This document shows, piece by piece, positions 34,833 to 44,409 of a DNA stretch of 57,428 nucleotides; the stretch's first letter is position 1, and every line of letters begins with the position of its first letter. The position numbers were made by a program, and so were the translations under genes. Origin of the DNA: Oscillospiraceae bacterium. GTDB taxonomy: Bacteria; Bacillota; Clostridia; Oscillospirales; Oscillospiraceae. The notes below the pieces were generated by a model. The model did not search any database and had not been told where the DNA came from. It was given only the letters and a program-made list of their open reading frames with translations. Location of the stretch: positions 1 to 57,428 of the forward strand of contig JAFRLZ010000039.1 in the NCBI GenBank assembly GCA_017430985.1. Reading direction: 5' to 3'.

Positions 34833-34862
34833 ATTGTATCACCGGGCTTCGAGTCCCGTCAA
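34833..34862 (-). promoter_or_regulatory. Promoter of the ATPase-oxidoreductase operon
   Basis: TTGACG (34857-34862), 18-base spacer, TACAAT (34833-34838). The spacer contains GGGACTCGAAGCCCGGTG, like the opening of the tRNA-linked modules. Confidence 0.7.
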
Positions 34863-34985
34863 TGAACAAGACGCTGAATTTTCACCGTTTCGCCCTAACA
34901 AATTGACGAAGAAATAAAAGTTTTGCATTCGTTTTAGTGCAAAAAACTTTGTTCCTTCAATTTATGGAACTATTCGCAGACAAAC

Positions 34986-35028
34986 AAAACCGACCGCCGG
35001 AGGAACTGATCCTCCGGCGGTCGGTTTT
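34986..35028 (-). terminator. Terminator of the ATP synthase operon
   Basis: AAAACCGACCGCCGGAGGA/TCCTCCGGCGGTCGGTTTT, a 19-base stem beginning at the atpC stop codon. Confidence 0.95.
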
Positions 35029-35290
35029 CACAAAAGCTCCACGGACTGGAGCAGCAGCGTCAGCTCGTCCTTTTCCACCCCGGCGACGCCCTCGCTGACC
35101 CGGATGCGCCGCGTCTCCCCGGCGGCGTTCCGGCAGCGCAGCACCCCCGGCGCGACGGCGCAGAGCATGGGCGCGTGCCCGCGCAGGATGCCGACGGAGC
35201 CCTCCGGCGTCGGGAGCGACACGGAGCAGACGCGCCCCTCCCAGCCGAGTCCATCCGGCGTGAGCAGGCGGAGACGGATCCTGTCTTCCA

Positions 35291-35291
<1 letters not shown>
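35028..35291 (-). CDS. atpC: ATP synthase epsilon subunit, N-terminal domain only
   Basis: 87 residues, all of it the beta-sandwich domain: RIRLRLLTPDGLGWEGRV, SLPTPEGSVGILRGHAPML and RIRVSEGVAGVEKDELTLLL. The usual protein has about 130-140 residues with a C-terminal helical hairpin that blocks ATP hydrolysis; that hairpin is missing here and the stop is followed at once by the terminator. The ATG overlaps the atpD stop (TGATG). The role in coupling gamma to the c-ring should remain; inhibition by helix insertion should not. Confidence 0.9.
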
Positions 35292-36718
<1,427 letters not shown>

Positions 36719-36722
36719 TCAC

Positions 36723-37595
36723 TTATCTTTTGTCTTTCAACGCGGCCGCGCCGCCGGAGATCTCCGCGATCTCGGTGGTGATGGCCGCCTGGCGGGCATG
36801 GTTGAGCTTGAGCGAGAGCTCGGCGATGAGCTCGTCGGTGTTGTCCGAGGCGGCGGCCATGGCCGTCATGCGCGCCGCGTGCTCCGCGGCCCGCGCCTCC
36901 AGCAGCGCCGCGTGAACGCCGCCGAGCAGCGTCTGCTCCAGCAGCGTGTGCAGCAGCGAGGCCGGGTCCGGCTCATAGATCACGTCCGCCGCCGCGCCGC
37001 CCTCCGGCAGCTCCAGCGGGAGCAGCGCCCGGGCGGTGGGGATCTGCGAGAGCACCGAACGAAAGTTCTGGTGCACCACAACGATCCGGTCCGCCGCGCC
37101 GCCGAGATACAGCTCCTGCAGATAGGCGCTGATCTCTTCCGCCTCGGCGGCCGTCGGCACGTCACTCACCGCGAAGCGCCGCAGCACCGGCAGCCCCAGC
37201 GCCGCGATCTGTTCACGGCCCCAGCGGCCGCATACGACCAGCGAGATCTCCTTGTCCGCGTCCCCCGCGAGCTCCCGTTCCGCCTCGGCCAGCTCCTGCA
37301 GCGCCTTGAGCAGGGCGCTGTTGTAGGTGCCGCAGAGGCCGCGGTTGCCCACGATGAGCACATAGACGAGCTTCGCGTCCGTCTCCGGCGCGCGCAGCAG
37401 GGGCTCGTCGGCCGCGCCCGCGCCGCCCAGCCGTTCGAGCATGCCGCGGGAGGCCGACGCGAAATCCTGCAGCGCGCCGAAGGAGCGCTGCGTTTTCGTC
37501 AGCTTGGCGGCGGCCACCATGCGCATGGTCCTGGTGATCTGCCTGGTGCTCTCTATGCTTTTGATCCGGTTTCGTATCGCGCGGATATTGGCCAT
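36723..37595 (-). CDS. atpG: ATP synthase gamma subunit
   Basis: 290 residues. The N-terminal helix IRAIRNRIKSIESTRQITRTM and the C-terminal helix LSLKLNHARQAAITTEIAEI form the rotating coiled coil; GNRGLCGTYNSALLKAL lies between. ATG 37595 is used because family members begin MANIRAIR; an ATG three codons earlier is possible. A repeat element separates it from the alpha-containing gene upstream. Confidence 0.96.
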   Translation of the reverse strand: MANIRAIRNRIKSIESTRQITRTMRMVAAAKLTKTQRSFGALQDFASASRGMLERLGGAGAADEPLLRAPETDAKLVYVLIVGNRGLCGTYNSALLKALQELAEAERELAGDADKEISLVVCGRWGREQIAALGLPVLRRFAVSDVPTAAEAEEISAYLQELYLGGAADRIVVVHQNFRSVLSQIPTARALLPLELPEGGAAADVIYEPDPASLLHTLLEQTLLGGVHAALLEARAAEHAARMTAMAAASDNTDELIAELSLKLNHARQAAITTEIAEISGGAAALKDKR

Positions 37596-37613
37596 TATAA
37601 TCACTTACCTTGC

Positions 37614-37751
37614 AGGCCCCCTTGCCTAAAGGGGGCTGTCAGCGAAGCTGACCGGGGGATTCTGTCGGTCGCTGAGCGGTGTTATGGCGGGGCATTCTTT
37701 GGTATCCCCCCGCCCCTGCGGGGCACCCCCCTTTAGGCAAGGGGGGCTGTC
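37614..37751. repeat. Palindromic repeat inserted between the alpha fusion gene and atpG
   Basis: Left arm GGCCCCCTTGCCTAAAGGGG and right arm CCCCTTTAGGCAAGGGGGGC form a long inverted repeat of about 138 bases. After the left arm comes GTCAGC-GAA-GCTGAC then CGGGGGATT, the same plan as the 63-base units at 57239-57428. Confidence 0.85.
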
Positions 37752-37758
37752 GGGTTTG

Positions 37759-39993
37759 TTATCCCGCCTTGAACGCTTCGATGCACGCCCGGAGCGCGGC
37801 CTGATCGTCTCCGCCGAGCTTTTCGCCGGAGGCGATCTTCGCCAGAAGCTCCGGCTGCGCGGCGCGGACGTGCGCCAGCAGACCCTTCTCGAAAGCGGCG
37901 ATCTCCGGAAGCTCCACGTCGTCGGCATAGCCCTCGTTGGCGGCGAAGAGCACGACCACCTGCTCGGCAGCCTCCATGGGCTCGTACTGCCGCTGCTTGA
38001 GAAGCTCCGTCATGCGGTCGCCCCGGCGCAGCGTGGCCTGGGTGGTCTTGTCCAGATCGGAGCCGAACTGCGCGAAGGCCGCGAGCTCCCGGTACTGCGC
38101 GAGGTCCATACGCAGCCGCCCGGCCACCTGCTTCATGGCCTTGAGCTGCGCCGAGCCGCCCACGCGGCTGACCGAGAGGCCGACGTTCACCGCCGGGCGC
38201 ACGCCGGAGTTGAACAGATCGGTCTCCAGGAAGATCTGCCCGTCGGTGATGGAGATGACGTTCGTCGGGATATAGGCCGAGATGTCGCCGGCCTGGGTCT
38301 CGATGATGGGCAGCGCGGTCATGCTGCCTCCGCCCCTTTCGTCGCTGAGGCGCGCGGCGCGCTCCAGCAGACGGGAATGCAGATAGAACACGTCGCCGGG
38401 ATAGGCCTCGCGCCCGGGCGGACGGTGCAGCAGCAGCGAGATCTCGCGGTAGGCGACGGCCTGCTTCGAGAGATCGTCGTAGACGATCAGCACGTCCTTG
38501 CCCTCGTACATGAAGTGCTCGCCCATCGCGCAGCCCGCGTAGGGCGCGATATAGAGCATCGGCGCTGGTTCGGAGGCGTTGGCGCAGACGATGACGCTGT
38601 AGTCCATCGCGCCGCTCTCGCGGAGCTTTTCCGCGACGCTGGCCACGGTGGATTCCTTCTGCCCGACCGCCACATAGATGCAGATGACGCCCTTGCCCTT
38701 CTGGTTGATGATCGTGTCGAGCGCGATGGCAGTCTTGCCGGTCTGCCGGTCGCCGATGATGAGCTCGCGCTGACCGCGGCCGATGGGCACCAGCGCGTCG
38801 ATGGCCTTGAGGCCGGTCTGCAGCGGCACGGAAACGCTTCGCCGGTCGATGATGCCGGGAGCCGGGCACTCGATGGGGCGGCTGTGCTCGGTGCGGACCG
38901 GGCCCTTGCCGTCCACGGGACGGCCCAGCGCGTCCACCACGCGGCCGATCAGCTCCTCGCCCACGGGCACCTCGATGATGCGCCCGGTGCGGCGGACCGT
39001 CTCGTCCTCCTGCACGCGCTCGTAGCTGCCGAGCAGCACGACGCCGACGTTGTCCTTCTCAAGGTCCATGGCCATGCCGCGCAGGCCGCCGGCAAAGGCG
39101 ATGAGCTCGCCGCTCATCACGTCCGACAGGCCAGACACGCGGCAGATGCCGTCGAAGACCTGGGTCACGCGCCCGGTTTGGAAGACGTCGGGCTCGACGG
39201 TGACGGCGGAGAGCCTCTCCTGCAGCGCGGCCGCGACGTCGCCCTGCAGCGGCTCGCTCGCGAGCTCCTCCCGCACGCGCTCGAGCGCGTGGGACAGCGA
39301 AGCGTCATAGACCGTATCGCCGATCTGGACGCGCAGGCCGCCGATCAGCGCGGGGTCGACCGCGTAGGCCGGCTCGGCGCTCTCCAGGCCGAAGCTGCGG
39401 CAGATCCGCTCCTCCAGACGCCGCCTGTCCTCCGCGGACAGCGGCGCGCCGGACGTGACCGCGAGGCGCGGCCGCAGCCCGTTGTGCAGGGCGGCGCGGT
39501 CCGCCGCGGTGGGCGCGGCCGTCTGCGCGAGGCGCTCCAGCATCCGGTCGCCGTAAGCGCGTCTCGCGTCGTCATACTCGTTCTTTTTCAGCGCCTCGGC
39601 GGCGGCCACCGTCACCTCGCGGGCGGCCAGGCCGGTCAGCTCCCGGCGCGCGTCCTGCAGGATGTCTCCCGCGTTCTCGCTCGCACGGCGCTCGATCTCG
39701 GCGACGGCTTCGCTCTCGCTCTCGCCGCGCGCGGCGCTCTCCCGCTCAGCCTCCCGCCGTGCCGCAAGGCGCAGCGCGTCGCGCTTTTCACGCGCGGCGC
39801 TCTCCTGCCCGTCCAGCCGCTCCTGCAGGCGCCCGGCCTCTGCGTACGCCTCCGCCGCGTCCTTCAGATCGTTCTCGATCCGGCCGCGGCGCTCGGCGAG
39901 CATTTTGGCCACGAGCCTGCGGCCGATGAAATACAGCGCGGCCGCGAGGATGGCGAAGTTGAGCAGGCCGTAACCGATGGTCCATCCGTGCAT
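37759..39993 (-). CDS. atpA: ATP synthase b-delta-alpha fusion protein
   Basis: 744 residues, one uninterrupted frame. Residues about 1-150: a membrane helix ([20 protein letters not shown]) and a long charged coiled helix, as in subunit b. About 174-245: the delta C-terminal domain ([40 protein letters not shown]); the delta N-terminal helical domain seems absent. About 250-744: complete alpha, with [14 protein letters not shown], Walker A GDRQTGKT at 414-421 and [12 protein letters not shown]. There is no methionine between about 151 and 293, so alpha has no obvious separate start. It lies 5 bases after atpF. ATG 39993 is preferred to GTG 40002. Alpha is present three times per F1 but delta once, so processing or altered assembly is implied. 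Confidence 0.92.
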   Translation of the reverse strand: MHGWTIGYGLLNFAILAAALYFIGRRLVAKMLAERRGRIENDLKDAAEAYAEAGRLQERLDGQESAAREKRDALRLAARREAERESAARGESESEAVAEIERRASENAGDILQDARRELTGLAAREVTVAAAEALKKNEYDDARRAYGDRMLERLAQTAAPTAADRAALHNGLRPRLAVTSGAPLSAEDRRRLEERICRSFGLESAEPAYAVDPALIGGLRVQIGDTVYDASLSHALERVREELASEPLQGDVAAALQERLSAVTVEPDVFQTGRVTQVFDGICRVSGLSDVMSGELIAFAGGLRGMAMDLEKDNVGVVLLGSYERVQEDETVRRTGRIIEVPVGEELIGRVVDALGRPVDGKGPVRTEHSRPIECPAPGIIDRRSVSVPLQTGLKAIDALVPIGRGQRELIIGDRQTGKTAIALDTIINQKGKGVICIYVAVGQKESTVASVAEKLRESGAMDYSVIVCANASEPAPMLYIAPYAGCAMGEHFMYEGKDVLIVYDDLSKQAVAYREISLLLHRPPGREAYPGDVFYLHSRLLERAARLSDERGGGSMTALPIIETQAGDISAYIPTNVISITDGQIFLETDLFNSGVRPAVNVGLSVSRVGGSAQLKAMKQVAGRLRMDLAQYRELAAFAQFGSDLDKTTQATLRRGDRMTELLKQRQYEPMEAAEQVVVLFAANEGYADDVELPEIAAFEKGLLAHVRAAQPELLAKIASGEKLGGDDQAALRACIEAFKAG

Positions 39994-39998
39994 CAGCC

Positions 39999-40433
39999 TC
40001 ACCTCTCCTTCCCGCCGCCCAGCAGCTGTTCGGCCAGGCTGACGCCCAGCGCCTCACGGCGCTGTTCCAGTTCCGCCGCGGCGCTCTGCCGCAGCTCGTC
40101 GGCGCTCTGCCTTGCCGCCTCCTCCGTCTCGGCGGCCCGCTGACGGGCCTGCCGGACGCTCTCGGCGCGGCGCAGATCGTCGTTCTGACGCTGCTTGTCC
40201 AGCAGTTCCTTCCCCTCCTGCCGCTCCCGCGCCTGTTCGGCGTCGAGACGGCGGGCGTTGTCCTCCAGCGTCTCGTCCATGCGGCGGCGTTCGTCACGCC
40301 CCGCCTGTACGCGCGCGGCGCGCTCATCCATAAATCGGATCAGCGGCCCGTAGAGGAAGCGCTTGAGCAGGAAATACAGCGCCAGAAAGCTCAGGACCGT
40401 CCAAAAGACTTCGGACGGGTTGATCGTAAGCAT
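39999..40433 (-). CDS. atpF: ATP synthase b subunit
   Basis: 144 residues. One membrane helix ([20 protein letters not shown]) and a long Arg/Glu-rich coiled coil ([20 protein letters not shown] and on), forming half of the peripheral stalk. The other b-type helix is likely the N-terminus of the downstream b-delta-alpha fusion, giving a b/b' heterodimer. GGGAG precedes the ATG. Confidence 0.92.
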   Translation of the reverse strand: MLTINPSEVFWTVLSFLALYFLLKRFLYGPLIRFMDERAARVQAGRDERRRMDETLEDNARRLDAEQARERQEGKELLDKQRQNDDLRRAESVRQARQRAAETEEAARQSADELRQSAAAELEQRREALGVSLAEQLLGGGKER

Positions 40434-40446
40434 GGCGCGCTCCCGG

Positions 40447-40674
40447 TCAGATCTTGCCGACCAGCATGAAGGCGACCAGCATGCCGTAGATGGTCAGCGC
40501 CTCCATCAGGGCCAGCGAAATGACCAGCGCACCGCGGATGCTGCCGGCGGCCTCAGGCTGGCGGGCGATAGCGTCCATGGCCTTGGAGGCAGTCATGCCC
40601 TGCGCGATGGCCGTGGCCACGGCGGTGAAAGACAGAACGATGGCGGCCGCGATGGCAATGATTCCGGAATTCAT
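40447..40674 (-). CDS. atpE: ATP synthase c subunit
   Basis: 75 residues, two membrane helices joined by the polar loop ARQPEA. Ion-binding Glu is in [13 protein letters not shown] on helix 2. Helix 1 has Gln in [12 protein letters not shown], found in sodium-type rings, but the Ser-Thr pair after the Glu (EST in sodium-binding c subunits) is EAL here, which points to protons. It forms the rotor ring. Confidence 0.96.
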   Translation of the reverse strand: MNSGIIAIAAAIVLSFTAVATAIAQGMTASKAMDAIARQPEAAGSIRGALVISLALMEALTIYGMLVAFMLVGKI

Positions 40675-40701
40675 GGTTTTATCCTCCTGAAATGGATTTT
40701 G

Positions 40702-41382
40702 TTATTCTTCTTCGACCGCTTCCGAGACGTAGATCGAAAGCAGCATGGTAAACACGACGGCCTGCAGCAGGCAGAAGAGCAGACTGAGCACGTTCATGAT
40801 CAGCGGCATGCCGATCGGGAAGATCTCATAGAGGTTTTCCGTCACGGATTCCTCGCCGTACATGTTGCCGTAGAGACGCAGGGCCAGCGACATCGGACGG
40901 ACGAACTGCTCGATGAGGTTGAGCGGCAGCATCAGGAAGCAGAGATACAGGGGCTTGGCGAAGCTCGCCGCATAATGCCTGAGCCCGCGTTCGCGTACGC
41001 CGAGGACATGCGTCGTGAAAAAGGCGCAGATGCCGAGCCCCGCCGTGACCGAAAGACTCGCCGTCGGCTGCGCCATGCCTTTGATATGGCCCACGCCGGG
41101 CAGGAGCCCGGAATAGTTGCAGACGATGATGAAGATGAAGAAGGTCGCGAAGATCGGGAAATACTTGCGCATGTGCTTCTGCCCGAGGCTGTCGGCAAAG
41201 AAGCTCTGCAGCTTCTCCACCGCCATCTCCAGCAGGTTCTGCAGCGGCCCCGGGATCTCCTTGAGCCGCCGCGTTGCCAGAAAGCTCACGAGCGCGAGGA
41301 TGAGGATGACAGCCCACATGCTGACGACGGTGCTCGTCACCTGCAGCGGCCCGATGGAAAACAGCGCGTTTGTCTCTTCCAT
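40702..41382 (-). CDS. atpB: ATP synthase a subunit
   Basis: 226 residues, five to six membrane helices. RPMSLALRLYGNMYGEE contains the essential stator arginine; FFIFIIVCNYSGLLPGVG is the usual helix 2 block. It forms the ion half-channels against the c-ring. First gene of the operon; GGAGG lies about 7 bases before the ATG. No atpI precedes it. Confidence 0.96.
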   Translation of the reverse strand: MEETNALFSIGPLQVTSTVVSMWAVILILALVSFLATRRLKEIPGPLQNLLEMAVEKLQSFFADSLGQKHMRKYFPIFATFFIFIIVCNYSGLLPGVGHIKGMAQPTASLSVTAGLGICAFFTTHVLGVRERGLRHYAASFAKPLYLCFLMLPLNLIEQFVRPMSLALRLYGNMYGEESVTENLYEIFPIGMPLIMNVLSLLFCLLQAVVFTMLLSIYVSEAVEEE

Positions 41383-41470
41383 CGAATCACCTCCGAATTC
41401 ACTTTGGTATATAGAGTATTTTACTCTTTTTCAGCAAGAAAGGCAACGCCTTTTTCTCCCTGCAAAAGAA

Positions 41471-41502
41471 AACGTCCCGCGCCGGGTCGGCGCGGGATGT
41501 TT
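41471..41502 (-). terminator. Terminator of the infC-rpmI-rplT operon
   Basis: AACGTCCCGCGCC/GGCGCGGGATGTT stem (one mismatch), followed on the minus strand by TTTTCTTTT. Confidence 0.85.
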
Positions 41503-41511
41503 CGGATCGTG

Positions 41512-41862
41512 TCAGGCGTTCTTCGCCAGATCGCAGAGAGCCGTGAAGGCGGCGGGATCGTGGATCGCCGTCTCGGAGAGCATCTTGCGGTTCATGTCGA
41601 CGCCGGCCAGCTTCAGGCCGTGCATGAAAGTGGAATAGTTCAATCCGTTCATCTTGCAGGCCGCGCTGATGCGGGTGATCCAGAGCTGACGGAAGTCTCT
41701 CTTCTTCTGCTTGCGGCCGACATACGCGTAGCGGCCGGACTTCATCAGCTGCTGATTGGCCATCTTATAGTGGCGGGACTTGTTGCCCCAGTAACCTTTC
41801 GCCAGACCGAGCACCTTGTTCCTGTGCTTGCGGGTCATCATTGCGCCTTTAACTCTTGCCAT
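41512..41862 (-). CDS. rplT: 50S ribosomal protein L20
   Basis: 116 residues, full length. [20 protein letters not shown] at the start, [20 protein letters not shown], and the C-terminal [20 protein letters not shown] match L20, which binds 23S rRNA early in assembly and in Firmicutes also represses its own operon through the leader RNA. Last gene of infC-rpmI-rplT. Confidence 0.99.
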   Translation of the reverse strand: MARVKGAMMTRKHRNKVLGLAKGYWGNKSRHYKMANQQLMKSGRYAYVGRKQKKRDFRQLWITRISAACKMNGLNYSTFMHGLKLAGVDMNRKMLSETAIHDPAAFTALCDLAKNA

Positions 41863-41890
41863 TTGTCTATCCTCCTATTCTTCGCAGCCC

Positions 41891-42088
41891 TTACTTGTAA
41901 GGGATCATTTTCTTGATCGCGGCGACGTTGGTCTCGTCGGCGAAGGTCCCGGAACGCAGCCGGCGGCAGCGCTTGGTGTCCTTCTTGGTGAGGATATGGC
42001 TCTTATACGCGTGGGCGCGTTTTACCTTGCCGGTCTTGGTGAGATTGAATCTCTTCTTGGCACCGCTGTGGGTCTTCAGTTTGGGCAT
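41891..42088 (-). CDS. rpmI: 50S ribosomal protein L35
   Basis: 65 residues. [20 protein letters not shown] and [16 protein letters not shown] are family hallmarks. It lies between infC and rplT with a GGAG ribosome binding site. Confidence 0.98.
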   Translation of the reverse strand: MPKLKTHSGAKKRFNLTKTGKVKRAHAYKSHILTKKDTKRCRRLRSGTFADETNVAAIKKMIPYK

Positions 42089-42128
42089 GACGTTTTCTCC
42101 TTCCGTAATACAGGGATCTCCTGCGGGT

Positions 42129-42719
42129 TTACTCTTTCGCTTCCGGCTCGGCCGGCGCGCTCTCCGCCTTCGGGGCCTTGGGCTTGGCGGGCTTTTTCGG
42201 GGGGGTGACGGGCTTGGGAGAGAGGAAGATGGACATGTTGCGGCCCTCGAGCTTGGGCGCCTTGTCCAGGTTCGCGATCTCCGCGCACTGAGCGGCAAAC
42301 TCGCGCAGCAGCTGCTCGCCGATCTCGGTATGCGCCATCTCACGGCCGCGGAAGCGCACGCTGACCTTGACACGGTCGCCGTCGGCCAGGAACTTCTGGC
42401 CGTTTTTCAGCTTCGTGTTGAAGTCGTTCGTGTCGATGCCGGGAGACATGCGGATCTCCTTGATCTCGATGATGCGCTGGTTCTTCTTGGCTTCCTTCTC
42501 CTTCTTGGTCTGCTCGAAGCGGTACTTGCCGTAGTCCATGATGCGGCAGACGGGAGGATTGGAGCCCGGCGCGATCTTCACCAGATCCATATCGTGCTCG
42601 ATGGCGACCTGCAGCGCAGCCTCGCCCGACATGATGCCGAGCTGTTCGCCGTCGGCGCCGATCAGACGCACTTCCTTATCGGTGATCTCCTCGTTGATCT
42701 GATGGGTCAAGTTTGCGAT
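42129..42719 (-). CDS. infC: Translation initiation factor IF-3 with an ATC start codon
   Basis: 196 residues. [16 protein letters not shown], the IF-3 N-domain, then [20 protein letters not shown], the linker, and [19 protein letters not shown], the C-domain. A Pro/Lys/Ala-rich tail of about 30 residues ends the protein. No ATG, GTG or TTG is suitably placed: GGAGG at 42729-42733 has a 9-base spacing to an in-frame ATC (42719). Rare start codons are characteristic of infC and let IF-3 lower its own translation. First gene of the operon, downstream of an attenuator. Confidence 0.9.
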   Translation of the reverse strand: MANLTHQINEEITDKEVRLIGADGEQLGIMSGEAALQVAIEHDMDLVKIAPGSNPPVCRIMDYGKYRFEQTKKEKEAKKNQRIIEIKEIRMSPGIDTNDFNTKLKNGQKFLADGDRVKVSVRFRGREMAHTEIGEQLLREFAAQCAEIANLDKAPKLEGRNMSIFLSPKPVTPPKKPAKPKAPKAESAPAEPEAKE

Positions 42720-42740
42720 GTTGATACACCTCCGAAAAGC

Positions 42741-42883
42741 ATAAAAAGCGCGGATGCACAGCATCCGCGCGTAAAAACACCGTCGATCCCCCGTCGGGGG
42801 ACGCTGCTTTTATTGACCGCGGCTGGCCTGAGGCCGCCGGGTGAGGACGGGGATGCCGTACCTTCTTTGTTTTAAGCTCTGTT
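42741..42883 (-). promoter_or_regulatory. infC leader with attenuator (L20-leader type)
   Basis: The transcript from the promoter at 42884-42912 has about 150 bases before infC. It contains GC-rich hairpins and ends in a full intrinsic terminator (GCGCGGATGC/GCATCCGCGC, then TTTTTAT, 42741-42770), 8 bases before the Shine-Dalgarno sequence. Operon context suggests control by L20, as in Bacillus. Confidence 0.75.
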
Positions 42884-42912
42884 ACTATAACAGATGCGTT
42901 TATCCGTGTCAA
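42884..42912 (-). promoter_or_regulatory. Promoter of the infC operon
   Basis: TTGACA (42907-42912), 17-base spacer, TATAGT (42884-42889). Confidence 0.88.
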
Positions 42913-42973
42913 GAGCTGATTTGAGTTTTTTTCGCGCCGTCGAGGGCGCCGGCCCCTGACGCGGCAATTCAGC

Positions 42974-43657
42974 TCAATACTGCTCTTCCGGGGCGCCCTC
43001 GGCGTTCTCGAGCTCCATGGCGAGCTTCACGATGCGGCTCGTGCCGAGACGCGTCGCGCCGAGCGCGAGGAAGTCCTCCGCGTCCTGCAGGCTGGAGATG
43101 CCGCCGGCGGCCTTGACCTGCACCTTTTCGGCGACGTTGGCGCGCAGCAGCGCCACATCCTCGCGGGTCGCGCCGCCCTTGGAAAAGCCCGTGGAGGTCT
43201 TGATGAAGTCGCAGCCGCACTGGGAGACGATCTTGCACAGGCGGATCTTCTCCTCCTCGGTCAGCAGGCAGCATTCGATGATGACCTTGAGGACGCTGCC
43301 GCGGGTCGCCTCGCGCACCGCCCAGATGTCCTTCTCCACCTCCTGCCAGCAGCCGTCCTTGACCATGGAGAGGTTGATGACCATGTCGATCTCGTCGGCG
43401 CCGTTTTTGATCGCGTCGGCGGCCTCGAAGGCCTTGACCGCGCTGGTCGCGTAGCCGTTGGGGAAGCCGATGACCGTGCAGATCTTCAGCCGGTCGCCGG
43501 CGTAGCGGCGGGCGCCCGCCACATGGCAGGGCGGGATGCAGACGCTCGCGCAGTGATATTTGATGCCCTGGTCGCAGATCGCGCGGATCTCTTCGCTCGT
43601 GCAGTCCACGCGCAACAGGGTATGGTCGCAGGTCTTCAGGATCTCGTTTATTTCCAT
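42974..43657 (-). CDS. deoC: Deoxyribose-phosphate aldolase
   Basis: 227 residues. Class I aldolase splitting 2-deoxyribose-5-phosphate into glyceraldehyde-3-phosphate and acetaldehyde. DHTLLRVDCTSEEI at the start, IGFPNGYATSAVKAFEA, NGADEIDMVIN, the Schiff-base lysine in DFIKTSTGFSKGGAT and the second lysine in VQVKAAGGI are all present. Monocistronic. No nucleoside phosphorylase or permease is adjacent. Confidence 0.97.
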   Translation of the reverse strand: MEINEILKTCDHTLLRVDCTSEEIRAICDQGIKYHCASVCIPPCHVAGARRYAGDRLKICTVIGFPNGYATSAVKAFEAADAIKNGADEIDMVINLSMVKDGCWQEVEKDIWAVREATRGSVLKVIIECCLLTEEEKIRLCKIVSQCGCDFIKTSTGFSKGGATREDVALLRANVAEKVQVKAAGGISSLQDAEDFLALGATRLGTSRIVKLAMELENAEGAPEEQY

Positions 43658-43772
43658 ATCTATGCTCCTTTACACAGAATATACGCCGATATTATACCGC
43701 CGCGCCGCGGCATAATCAAGCCCTGCGGATGAATAGGATGAAGCAAAACCAAGGGAAAAGGACGGGCAGGAC

Positions 43773-44375
43773 ATGACCGGAAACATCGACATCAATCTCG
43801 TCAGGCTCTGCGGCACGCTCGCCGCGAAGCCTGTTTTCTCGCATGAAAGCCGCGGACAGGCCTTTTACCGCCTTCCGCTGGAGGTCCGCCGCCTCTCCGG
43901 CGCGGCCGACACGCTGCCGGTCCTCCTGCGGCGGGAGCTGCTGGAGGCGCTGGGCGCGGAGGGAGAAAAGCTCTGCGTCACGGGCGAGCTGCGCACCTTC
44001 AACAATCACCGGGGCGAGGGCGCGCGTCTCGTCATCACGGTCTTCGCGCGGGAGCTGAGCTTCTGCGGCGGAGAGGACGAGGACGCGGTGCAGCTGTCCG
44101 GTACGCTGTGCAAGCCGCCCGTGCTGCGCCGCACGCCGCTGGGCCGCGAGATCTGCGATCTGCTGCTGGCCGTCAACCGCCGCTACGGGCGCTCGGACTA
44201 CCTGCCCTGCATCTGCTGGGGGCGGACGGCTCGGGAGGCTGCCGCGCTCGGCGTCGGGGCGCGCGTACGCCTCGAGGGGCGCTTCCAGAGCCGCGGCTAC
44301 ATCAAGCTGGTCGACGGCGCGCCGGTGGAAAAAACAGCCTACGAGGTCTCGGCCTCGACGGTCGAGGCGGAATAA
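43773..44375 (+). CDS. SSB-like protein with two OB folds
   Basis: 200 residues. Two tandem OB-fold domains: INLVRLCGTLAAKPVFSHES (about 5-95) and DAVQLSGTLCKPPVLRRTPL (about 103-195), each with the LxGxL opening of SSB/PriB proteins. The second has ICDLLLAVNRRYGRSDYLPC, close to SSB. It lacks the acidic C-terminal tail that SSB uses to contact partners. Such double-OB proteins occur beside housekeeping genes in Clostridia and are not characterised. Single-stranded nucleic acid binding is inferred. Confidence 0.78.
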   Translation: MTGNIDINLVRLCGTLAAKPVFSHESRGQAFYRLPLEVRRLSGAADTLPVLLRRELLEALGAEGEKLCVTGELRTFNNHRGEGARLVITVFARELSFCGGEDEDAVQLSGTLCKPPVLRRTPLGREICDLLLAVNRRYGRSDYLPCICWGRTAREAAALGVGARVRLEGRFQSRGYIKLVDGAPVEKTAYEVSASTVEAE

Positions 44376-44404
44376 AAAGACCCGCTCTGTCGAGCGGGTC
44401 TTTT
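44374..44404. terminator. Bidirectional terminator between the SSB-like gene and rny
   Basis: AAAAAGACCCGCTC/GAGCGGGTCTTTT with a short loop, usable by both convergent genes. Confidence 0.92.
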
Positions 44405-44409
44405 CCTGT

